In this document: in pieces, positions 11,761 to 20,356 of the stretch
Layout: every line of letters begins with the position of its first letter
How positions within the stretch are numbered: the stretch's first letter is position 1
Source: Undaria pinnatifida
Lineage: Eukaryota > Sar > Phaeophyceae > Laminariales > Alariaceae
Reading direction: 5' to 3'
DNA: 64,000 nt
Assembly: GCA_012845835.1 (NCBI GenBank)
Contig: JABAKD010000012.1
Span: 2,965,570 to 3,029,569 of the forward strand
Notes under the pieces: generated by a model
Told to the model about the DNA's origin: nothing
Database searches by the model: none
The model's input: the letters and a program-made list of their open reading frames with translations, nothing else
Made by a program: the position numbers and the translations under genes

Positions 11761-12085
11761 CTGCCCGGGAGCTTGGTAGTTACAACCCGGGCCCGGAGGA
11801 TGACGGTGTGTAGCGGGGCAGGACCAGGGCGGAGACAGTGCGACACCGAGAGGCTGCGGCGGACCCGGATGGTGACGATGTGCAGCTAGGCAGGACTAGG
11901 GGCGAGACTGCGCGGCACCGAGAGGCTGCGGGGCATGGGCTGCTGTCGTTAATGGCAGCGAGAGAAGGCATAGGTCACGTGTTTTTCACCAAGCCCCGCC
12001 GCACGATAGTCCCCCTTTTCCCACACGCCTGGCGAGCGAGCTTTCAACGCCAAACTCGTATGCTGAAGCATGTGCGGATGAGTAT
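11761..12085 (+). other. Copia segment with a short tandem duplication
   Basis: Between the linker and RT. It contains a tandem duplication of about 75 bp (near 11778-11935), recognisable by the repeated CACCGAGAGGCTGCGG. No conserved domain is visible. Confidence 0.45.
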
Positions 12086-13567
12086 TCGGCTGTTTGAAGG
12101 CAGGCGATGGAAAAGGAGTACCGTGGACTGGCGAGCGCGGAAACGTTTGGGGAGATGTAGCAACCAGACGGACTGAACGTCATCTCGGCGAAATGGCTGT
12201 TTATCTTGAAGCCCAACGAGCAAGGCTATGTGGTTCGAGCGAAGGCGAGACTGGTGGCGCTAGGTTTTAAGCAGCGTGAAGGTATTGATTTTTTCGAGAC
12301 TTTTGCCCCGACGCCTGCTGCATCTTGTTTTCGTTTCTTGGGTGATATTGCCTGTGAGTTGGGTTTGGATTTGTGCCATTTTGATGCCGAGCAAGCATTC
12401 GTTCAGTAAAGTTTGGAATAGGATGTCTGTATGCGACTATCCCCTGGTTGTGGCGAAATGTCTGGTAAAATAGTTAGGTTGATCGCAGTCTCTACGGCTT
12501 GAAACAAGCGTCGAGGTCGTGGCATAACATTCTTGTTATCCATATGAAGAGCCTTGGATTTGAACAGAGCCTCGCTGATGCGTGTGTTTTGCGATTGGGC
12601 GAGTCGGGCTCTGTTTCCATAGTAACAGTAGTGCATGTGGATGATATGTTTGCAGTAGGGCTCAAGACTAGATGCGGCCAGTTTTGCGAAGATCTCAACC
12701 GCCTTGTTCCGATCAACAATCTGAGCGAGTTGCGGTGGTTTGCTGGTAGTCGTTTTTCGAGGGATTGGGATACTGGTACTTTGACGATTTCGCTACAAGC
12801 TTTCGCTGAAAACACCGCGGCGAGGTTGGATGTGTAACGTTGGGAGGAATACCCCACTTTCGATTGATCTGAAACTCGAGGAGGTCGACAAGAATGAACC
12901 TGTGGGTGATTGGCCTTTTCGTGAGTTGGTAGGATGTTTGATGTGGCTTGCGAACCAAACACACCCGGATAGTGCAAACGCGGTGAGAGCGGTAGCAAGG
13001 TACGCGAGTCAGCCTGAGGAAGTACACTGGAGGACAGCAGTTGGTACTTTAGAGTATGTCATTTCTACAAGTAATTCTGGTATTACGTTCCAGAAGGGGA
13101 GTGGGTCGGATCTGGTAGCGTTTGAAGATGCTGACTACGCCAGCAAAGCCGCTGACAGGAGGTCAGTTTCAGGTGGGGCTATAATGTGTGCGGGCGCATG
13201 TGTGTGCTGGTTTTGGAGAACCCAGAAATGCGTCACGCTCTCGACCACTGAGGCTGAGTATGTAGCGCTGGCAGACACCATTAAGGAGGCGATGTTCTTG
13301 CGGTATGTGTGGAATTTTATTTTTCCGGGGTTTGGTACGTCGTGCATTACGGTTTTTGAGGATAACGAGGGGGCGAAGAACCTGGCACAAAACCCAGTGT
13401 GCACGTCGAACTCGAAGCACATTGACGTACGACACCACTTTTTGCGGGGGCTTCTTTTTAAAGGGGTGTTTGTTTTTGCTCATGTCGAGTCAGATTATCA
13501 ACATGCAGATATCTTGACAAAGCCGCTCGACTACACGTTTTTTTGCTATCACCGGGATTTTTTATGA
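12086..13567 (+). pseudogene. Copia reverse transcriptase and RNase H
   Basis: RT begins near 12086 and shows KWLFILKPNEQGYVVRAKAR, then LVALGFKQREGIDFFETFAP and CHFDAEQAFVQ, then SLYGLKQASR, then the catalytic VHVDDM box (near 12633). RNase H shows FEDADYAS, TEAEYVALADT, EDNEGAKNLAQNP and SKHIDVRHHF, then HADILTKPLD, the usual end of copia pol. The RNase H part is one uninterrupted frame of 245 codons (12830-13567). Stops and frameshifts near 12409-12500 and 12830 break the RT from it. Confidence 0.92.
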
Positions 13568-13659
13568 ACGTTTGATGCGTTTTTTGGATTGAGGATGGTT
13601 ATATCTTGATATCAGAGTGCGTATTTTAATCGTCAGTTTTTCCGAGTGCTCTTTGGTTA

Positions 13660-14471
13660 GGGCCCGAATTAACGAGGAACTTGCCAAATCGAGTTTCGAT
13701 TTTTTTATTTTTATTTCATTAAAAATACACGAAAAATTCAACTTTGGTTCTTATCAAGAAACGGCGCAGTGCGTTCTAGGAAATAAAAAAGTTCAAAAAA
13801 CGCAAAAGGGTCAACGAACACCCGTGGGCAACGACCGAGGCGAGCGATGGCTCGCGTTCTCCCCGAGCGCCGCGGCTAGCGGCAGATTCTTTTGACCGGC
13901 AGCGGCTTGGAGGCTATGGCTCTAGGCGTCTCTTGGATGGGCTGGCGCCACCCCGCCGCCCGACACGGGCAGCAGCGACGGGGATATAGCGGTCGAACTT
14001 CTGAGCGAAGTCATCATTTGGTAGTTGGTCGTGTAACTTTCGAGGTGCAGGGCGACGACAAACTGGGTTTGCGGCGGTTTCGGTTGTTTTCGGAGCGTCG
14101 CAGGCGGTCTACGCTGTGCTAAGGACCTTCGGAGGCCGCGCTGCGGCTGCTCCGGTGGTCCTACCTCTCGCAATGGTGGCTTCTCGCCTCTCAATCAGCC
14201 GACGACATGGCACCAATTCGCGTGGCCGGCTTTGGTTACACAGTACAAGCCATGTCTAGGTGGACAAGCTCCCTAAATTCAATTTCGATTTTCGACTAAA
14301 TTCGACCGAGAAAGTCTTTTTTTACTTCTTTGTTGAATTTGATTTTTCGTAATAATTCTGAGAATGCCTGCTTGGTGATTCATTTCTTGACCAATCAGAT
14401 GCAAATTAAATTCAATTCTTTGAAAAAAAAAGCGAAATTCGATTTGGCAAGTTCCTCGGTAATCTGGGCCC
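13660..14471. mobile_element. PIF/Harbinger-like non-autonomous element inside the copia
   Basis: An 812-bp insertion in the copia 3' region. Its ends are inverted: the left reads GGGCCCGAATTAACGAGGAA and the right, on the other strand, GGGCCCAGATTACCGAGGAA, and the similarity continues through ACTTGCCAAATCGA into A/T-rich sequence (about 100 bp of arms). It is flanked by TTA on both sides (13657-13659, 14472-14474). TTA duplications with GGGCC-type ends are typical of PIF/Harbinger. The GC-rich middle (13840-14260) has no recognisable transposase. Confidence 0.8.
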
Positions 14472-14987
14472 TTACTCGAAATTGAGTTTTTGAGCAGTGC
14501 AACATGTCCCGCCGCTACGTATGGTTCGTCGTGCAGTGTGCGGAGTACAACTAGATCGAGTTTATGTGGTTATTTTCATTTTGAATGAACAATGAGTTGA
14601 GTTTTTTACCGTTCAGCTAGATCCTGTACCAGATACTGGTATTTCAAGAATATCGGGGATATTCAGAGAGTTTATTTGAGCCATAAATCCGAAGAAAAAG
14701 GCCGTTTTCTGTGTCTAATTTCGAAGATGGTGCTGTTTTCCTGGCAATTATTTTCAAGATTGTTTGATGTTTACAGTGCAAGGCTTATGTTATTTTGTTT
14801 AAGAATTTGACGATTTAAGAGTTTTGGTTTTTGAGCGGACGAGTTGAGTTTTCATATTGCATTTTGGGTTTTCGAATTTGGTCTGAGATTAATTTGCGTT
14901 GATTATGATATTGCGATATATCAACCCTCCGATGTCGTGCCTTGTCATACAGAGCAGGGGGAATATCAGTATGTTCGCCATGTATAA
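14472..14987 (+). other. Copia 3' non-coding region
   Basis: About 0.5 kb without a protein-like frame between the Harbinger-like insertion and the purine tract. Together with 13568-13659 it makes up the original copia 3' non-coding region. Confidence 0.6.
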
Positions 14988-15000
14988 TAAGGAGGGGGGA
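14988..15000 (+). promoter_or_regulatory. Copia polypurine tract
   Basis: AAGGAGGGGGGA lies directly before the right LTR. A purine tract here primes plus-strand DNA synthesis in LTR retrotransposons, and its position supports the LTR boundary at 15001. Confidence 0.85.
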
Positions 15001-15271
15001 TTTTGGTTGTCCTTATGAACACGGTGGTTAGGATCCATTTTATATGGGGAGTTCCACGTACGTACTGACAAGGTATTTATGTATAAGGTATGAGGGGACA
15101 CTCGGCGGGAGGAATGAGAAGTTCATTTTGCCAATTGCTTCCTTGCATGAATCGCCACGAGCTGTCACCCGACGGCTGGATAATATAAGAGAGAGTTCTG
15201 TTTCACCGTCTTGAGCCATCACCACGCCTTCCCGAGCCAGCTACGTGTACACCTTTAGAGATCTATCAACA
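15001..15271 (+). repeat. Copia 3' LTR
   Basis: Starts TTTTGGTTGTC (the left copy has TGTTGG) and ends ATCTATCAACA. It matches 8209-8474 with scattered substitutions and a few small indels. GTCCG follows at 15272-15276. Confidence 0.92.
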
Positions 15272-17300
15272 GTCCGTTTCAGGTCAACGAGAGCTTTGTC
15301 AGAACGATTGCGTCGGTGCCCTCCTTGGCACCTTGGCGGCGGAGTTGTAGACCCAGGCCCAGCCGCCAACGGCGAAAGGGGAGGAGGCGAGGAGGGCGGC
15401 CATGATGGGCGCCTTACGGCGTTGTAGACAAGAGACGGTGAGTCGGTGAAGCTCGCGGACGAGGAAATAGGCGCGTTGTTGTCGGTCGGTGGCAAAGTTG
15501 ATGTGGACCAGGTAGTCGCAGTCCAGGCTCTGGTGACCGCCGATGCCGTCGGATTCGAAAACCGAGAGCGGGAGGCGGGGAAGACGGTGTGGATCTCGTT
15601 GGGCGCAAGTCCTGAGGCCGCGTTGACGGAGCTGTTGTAGGCCGCCGATATGTGTGGCAGAAGCACGCCCCAGTCGGTTTTCGTTTCGTTGCCAACCATG
15701 GAGAGCATGTGGGCCAGTACATGGTTGGCCTGCTCGACGCCGCCGTTGGTACGGGGGTGGTAGGCGCCGATGTTGACCTTGCGGATGCCAACGCGGTTGT
15801 AGACGATGTTCTCCAGCTTGGAGGTAAGATTGTTGATCTTTGTCGGCGAGGAGCGTCACCGGGCACCCCCAGAGACGGACGTACTCGTTGAGTATGATGT
15901 CGGCAGTTGCGGCGGCAATCAAATTGTCTGCCGAGACTGCGAACACATCGGCTCAGCGGCTGAAATGGTCGGTAAATAAAAGGATGTGACCGTTCCCGCG
16001 CGGTGTGAGGGGTAGGGGCCCGAAGTAGTCGACGCTGACGGTGATGCCAGGGACGTTGGGTAAAGGAAGAGAGAGGGTGGGCCAACGAATGGTGTTTTGG
16101 GAGGTCTTGCGCGCCTGGTAGTGAAAGCAGCGGAGGTTCTACCAGCGGGCGGACACGTCCATGCCGATCCACCAGAAAAAAATGCCAGCATGCGAACCGC
16201 CCGGGTAACTCCTAGGTGTATGGAGGCGTTGGCGTGGCATGTGTTCAGCACCCAGGGGCGCATCAGCATTGGAGCGTAGACGCGCGGGGAATGGGGGACG
16301 GGACGGTGGGAGGCTGTTCACGGTTTGGGACGTGGGCGGTCGTTGGACCAGAAGGGAGGTTTCGTCGTCGGTGCGGTGGAGTCTGCTTTCGGCGGCAAGA
16401 GCAAGGACGTCGGAGAGCTGTGGGCGCTGGGCCGAGGCGGTGAAATCTGAGAGGTCAGTCGGCGGTTGAGAAGGGAGGTCCAACGATAGGAAGCGGATGA
16501 CGGCGCAGCACACAGGCTCGGCGCGTTGTTCGCGAGCCCAGTCTTTGTAGGTATTGCGTTCGACGCAGGCGAGGAGGTGGGGATCGTCGTCGAGATCGAC
16601 AACGGGCTCCGGGAGCGGGAGCGTCGATGAGTCGTTCTACGGTAGCCCCCCCAACTTTTCTTTATCGAAATCGCCGGTTTTGATAAACCAGCTCGCTCGG
16701 CCGTATCTTCTGAAATACGTCGCTCCTTACCACCCAGACGTCATCGTTCGATAGCTCTTTGCAAACAAGAAAATACATGAAGATATTTTATTCATCGCAT
16801 CCTTTCTGGTGTCGAGCAGCCATGAAACGTTCGTTAAAGCAAATCGCTGGTTTGGAGTGGGGGCTATCGTAGAATCAGTCCGATGATGACGGGGTCGGCG
16901 GAAAAGAAGTCGAAGGAGGAGCCGGCCTTGGTAAGTTTGGCGCGGGTGACACGGGCGGCGTGGGGGTGGTAGCTAGAGGCGTTGGCGTTTGGGGAACCCT
17001 CGGCCGGGCTCCGGCCGGAGGCGTGGGTGGGCGGCGGGCAGGTTTAGATCTTCTGGATACGGCTGGTTGCGGTCGGTGTCCGAACCCAAAGCCGGCGATG
17101 GGTCGGGGGGTTCCCACGGCGGCCGCGGTGCGATGGCGGGTCCGAGAAGAGATCACACCCGAAGGGGGTGATTCTGTGCGCCAATGGTGGACGGCGGGCA
17201 GACGGCGGGTGGTCTGGAAGCCGAGCCAGGAGGAGTGCCGGTGATCGCGGCGGCATTCTCGGGGCCAACGAGCGGCCCGGCGGTGGAGTCGCGGGTCGAA
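15272..17300 (-). pseudogene. Gypsy A integrase and upstream linker
   Basis: Minus-strand continuation of gypsy A. The integrase core shows SVDYFGPLPLTPRGN (first Asp), LADKD (second Asp, in a changed frame) and TNGGVEQANH (the catalytic Glu is kept), then LAPNEIH and GWAWVYNS. Upstream, LHRTDDETSLLV matches the same place in gypsy B. The stretch to 17300 encodes a proline-rich, low-complexity linker. A 250-bp MITE at 16631-16880 interrupts it. No RNase H, RT or gag belonging to gypsy A was found to its right, so the element appears truncated near 17300. Confidence 0.8.
16631..16880 (+). mobile_element. 250-bp MITE, copy 1
   Basis: Begins GTCGTTCTACGGTAGCC and ends GGGCTATCGTAGAATCAGTC. Flanking CGATGA (16625-16630 and 16881-16886) looks like a 6-bp target duplication. 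It is inserted in the gypsy A linker. It aligns with copy 2 (22817-23062) and with inverted copy 3 (4736-4978) along its whole length. It has no coding capacity. Confidence 0.8.
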
Positions 17301-17344
17301 ATAGGGTCGACGAAGTTGTTAGGCGCCGGGGTGCTCTATGCGTG

Positions 17345-17580
17345 ATCCTGTAGCTGAACTTCCACGCAAACTTCTATGGAAGCAGCTTCCGTGGAAGCTT
17401 CCATCGATACTTCCACGGAAGCTTTTATCAATAATTCCTCGGCAGCTTCCACGGAAGCTTCTATCGATAATTCCGGGGACGCTTTCACGGAAGCTTCCAC
17501 GGAAGCTTCCATCGATTCCATGGAAGCTTCCGCACTTCCGTGATAACTTCCATAGTAGCTTCATGAACTTCCACGGAAAA
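17345..17580. repeat. Minisatellite built on GGAAGCTTCC
   Basis: About 235 bp of imperfect units of roughly 15 bp, with recurring CACGGAAGCTTCCATCGAT and TCAATAATTCC. The core GGAAGCTTCC is a perfect palindrome. Both strands read through as acidic or arginine-rich repeats, an effect of the repeat and not evidence of a protein. Confidence 0.85.
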
Positions 17581-17819
17581 AGAAAATAGTGCAGGTTGCC
17601 GCTCTCGTCTCACCCGCCTATGCTTTGAATCCACAAACAATACATATCTACGATGCTTTTGTATCGCGTAGTCTGTTTTACAGGTGTATGACAATCATTG
17701 ATTGTGGCAGGGTTGCCATGCCGAATCCTGTACCCTTTGCGTTTCAACAACTCTCTACTTGTATAGTAGCTAGTTCGTAGCAATCTTCAAGTACCGAGCT
17801 TGATGAGGAACAATGCCCT
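17581..17819. other. Nothing recognised
   Basis: Short intervening sequence between two tandem arrays; no feature seen. Confidence 0.4.
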
Positions 17820-17990
17820 GGGGACCCGGGTACCCGATTATTAGACGGGTACCCGTGTGTTAGCCGGGTACCCGGATGTTATTACGGATACCCGGTTACC
17901 CGCTCGAAATATAGCCGTAAACACTCGCGAGTGCGCATTCCCCCCCGAAAGTAGCGGGCACCCGTTTGCGACGGGTTCTCGTCGGGTAAC
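17820..17990. repeat. Array of GGGTACCC palindromes
   Basis: Units of about 25 bp, each containing CGGGTACCCG or a variant (17824, 17849, 17874, 17895). The core is a perfect palindrome. Similar ACCCGTACCCCGGGTA sequence occurs near 43640 and 43840. Confidence 0.7.
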
Positions 17991-18695
17991 ACCTCTAACT
18001 CCCGCACTCGTACTCGTATGAGATACAATTACCAGGTATCGTTCAAGGTACTTCTTTGTCCGGAAATGTAGAAACCGTGTTAAATACCCATACATACACA
18101 AACGGTATCTGCATTTCGGACGAAGTAGTCGTGGAGTTTCACTTAAGGTTCTTGGAATTACGGGCAAGGGCGTGGCGTAGAACTCAGCGATCAAGATCAA
18201 CACCTACACTACAAGGGAACTTCCCGGTGCGTCTTATTATATCAAATCCTCGTATTCCTCCCAAATTACACGCTGTCGCTCCAACTTAACCCCCACCTTT
18301 TTAACAGCCTGAAATTGGTGCATTGCCTTAACTCTCCCACCTTCCCAGTACCTTCAAAACCTTCCGCCTCCAATATCCCACCTCACAACAGCAGCGGCCT
18401 CGTCGCTCTGATCAGACACCCACTAGTTCCCTCTACTCTGCTGTATATCCTCTGCGTTAGTGTTACCCGCCATGTCTTGAAATCTCTCCTGAATGACAGC
18501 TCACGTTTCAACCAACTCCCTCTTATCAAAGTAGAATATCCCCTATTAACAATGAACATGCCTTCCAACTATATTAAGATCCATTCCCGCCCCACAAACC
18601 CAAGATTTCCTACACGTTCAATCTTACACTTGCTTATTTCTTGCACGCGTTTTGCTCGTGCGTGTCTTTTCTAGCCACGGCGTTGTACATGAACC
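17991..18695. other. No gene recognised
   Basis: About 0.7 kb before the SINE. Frames are short and show no family resemblance. Confidence 0.4.
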
Positions 18696-19002
18696 GGTCG
18701 CCCCGGTGGCGTATCAGGTTATCCTCGAGCCTGGTATAGGTAAGTTTCGCGAGTTCGAGCCCCACCAAGTGCATACTCGTATATATATTCGTTGAGACTT
18801 TTTCTTGCGCACAAATTGACTTGCGGAAAGCGCGAGAGCGTGAGTAAGCAACACTCGACGAAAAATCCACGAGCAGTGGGATTGCTGAACCCTATGCGCG
18901 ATAATATTTGAAGGCAAAAACCGGGGGGGGAGAAGGGACGACACCTGTGACCTCGGGTTTCGTCCAGAAGCTAGAAAGTAGAAGTGCGAGAAAAAAAAAA
19001 AA
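18696..19002 (+). mobile_element. tRNA-derived SINE, copy 1
   Basis: A 307-bp element. Its head carries an A-box-like TGGCGTATCAGG (18707-18718) and a B-box-like GAGTTCGAGCC (18751-18761), the internal RNA polymerase III promoter of tRNA genes. The body is shared with copies 2-4, and it ends in a run of 12 A (18991-19002). The flanks CATGAACC (18688-18695) and CATGACCC (19003-19010) form an 8-bp target duplication with one mismatch. SINEs of this kind are moved by LINE proteins. The head is not an intact tRNA gene. Confidence 0.88.
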
Positions 19003-19255
19003 CATGACCCACGACAGAGGTTACGGTAGAGGGGGGGGGTGCCCCTTTTAGGGACCTTTTTTTTGGAGTCGCTCGGGGTCACTCGCGCGAGCGACCCTGT
19101 TCCTTTTGCGATCTTAAGCTTTTCGTGCTGCTTTTGATTTTTTACAGTATGAGAATCCGCAATGACACGTGAAGCTACACGCTGCGCCAAGGAAAACGCC
19201 CCGAGAGCCTTTTTCTCCGTGAAGTGCAGAGTCAATCGTGCGAGTGGCTCGAACC
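19003..19255. other. Hairpin-bearing spacer
   Basis: At 19063-19105 the sequence GTCGCTCGGGGTCACTCGCG followed by CGAGCGAC can form a hairpin. The same TAGGGACCTTTTTTT-plus-hairpin unit occurs at 5003-5050, inside the presumed gypsy A end. No gene is seen. Confidence 0.5.
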
Positions 19256-19435
19256 CGGAGTGAAAATTGGGCTACCCCGGAGTGAAAATTGGGCTACCCC
19301 GAAGTGAAAATTGGGCTACCCCGGAGTGAAAATTGGGCTACCCCGGAGTGAAAATTGGGCTACCCCGGAGTGAAAATTAGGCTACACCGGAGTGAAAATT
19401 GGGCTACCCCGGAGTGAAAATTGGGCTACCCCGCC
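19256..19435 (+). repeat. 22-bp tandem repeat, about 8 copies
   Basis: Unit GGAGTGAAAATTGGGCTACC plus CC, repeated without spacers. Copies are almost identical (one has TTAGGCTACACC), which suggests recent expansion. There are no variable spacers, so it is not a CRISPR array. Confidence 0.95.
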
Positions 19436-20356
19436 TATGGTAGCCTTGGTCGAACAAAGATTTCATACACGATGACAGCTACTTTATGAAGGGATGCATT
19501 CGCATCTGGAATCTCGGCCGGCTCGCTTCCCGCTGCATCAAGGCCCGAACACAGATGCCCTTCCTCCCAGCGATGGCACCTGGCGTGGTGGCAGTCGCTT
19601 GGCCGTGTGGCTACGCCCGCCCGTGTCTGGCACCGTTTGCCCTACACAACAAGGACACGTATGATTGATGTTTGCTTCGATGCCTTTCGTCTTTTTTCGT
19701 TGCCCTCGGGAACCTTTTTTTTCATGTCGATGATGCCTGTTATATGATAAATTTGGACTTTTTTACTCGGGAGGCGGCAAGAAGAGGGTCGAGTTTTTGA
19801 TCGACAATTTCTTGTTGGGTATTTACTGGATTCACGCGCGGATTGATTTGCTGTCTCCACCAAATTCGAGCCAAGGGAAAGGCTGGCATTTTTTCTAGAC
19901 TAAAGTGAACTAATTCGTCCCCATTGAGCAAGAGGATAATCAAGCAGAAAACGCTGCACTGGTTTCCCCGCATAGTTCAGGCAGATTGGGCATAAGACAT
20001 ACTAGAAAATTAAAATGACCAGCCTTGCCCTCTGTACACACTGATCGCACGAGTCTGTCAAATGCCAGGTTCCAACTCGTCTTCTGCGTCAAATGACCCT
20101 TGATCTTCTGTCACCCGTTAATGCAGTCTAAAGCTAAGTAGAAAGGGCGGCGACACCTATTTTTCCTTTCAACATTTTCTTCATGTTTTGGCCGTTTTCA
20201 TCCAACAGACCACCCATTGTTTCTTAGGGCAGTATTCGGCGTTCATTTCACCCCTAGCTGTGTAAGACCGTGGTGGTTGGGGCTGGAGGCGGAGTATAGT
20301 CTTGGTGCCTTGATGGTGGCATCATCTTAAAAAGCGTATCAGCATAATATTAACGA
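19436..20356. other. No gene recognised; 3' flank of the glycosyltransferase gene
   Basis: Downstream of the minus-strand gene. No clear AATAAA signal was found near its stop codon. Short unlike frames only. Confidence 0.4.

Larger units (their letters stand above)
8209..15271 (+). mobile_element. Complete Ty1/copia element nested in gypsy A
   Basis: A 7063-bp LTR retrotransposon in the order gag, protease, integrase, reverse transcriptase, RNase H, which is the copia order. It is bounded by direct LTRs (8209-8474 and 15001-15271) that begin TGTTG/TTTTG and end CAACA, and by a 5-bp target duplication GTCCG (8204-8208 and 15272-15276). A purine tract lies directly before the right LTR. It runs opposite to gypsy A and interrupts it. 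The LTRs look roughly 85-88 per cent alike by eye, and every coding domain carries frameshifts or stops, so it is an old, dead insertion. An 812-bp DNA element inside its 3' region accounts for part of its length. Confidence 0.95.

Noticed and set aside
11399-11779. Alanine/threonine- and arginine/histidine-rich frames over the copia linker
   Set aside because: They are other-frame readings of a CCG/CCA triplet tract that belongs to the copia pol frame.
18696-18770. A functional tRNA gene
   Set aside because: The A and B boxes are approximate, no full cloverleaf can be drawn, and the body plus poly-A tail show a SINE.
19256-19435. Regular 22-bp repeats resembling a CRISPR array
   Set aside because: Units abut one another with no variable spacers, there are no cas genes, and the DNA is eukaryotic.
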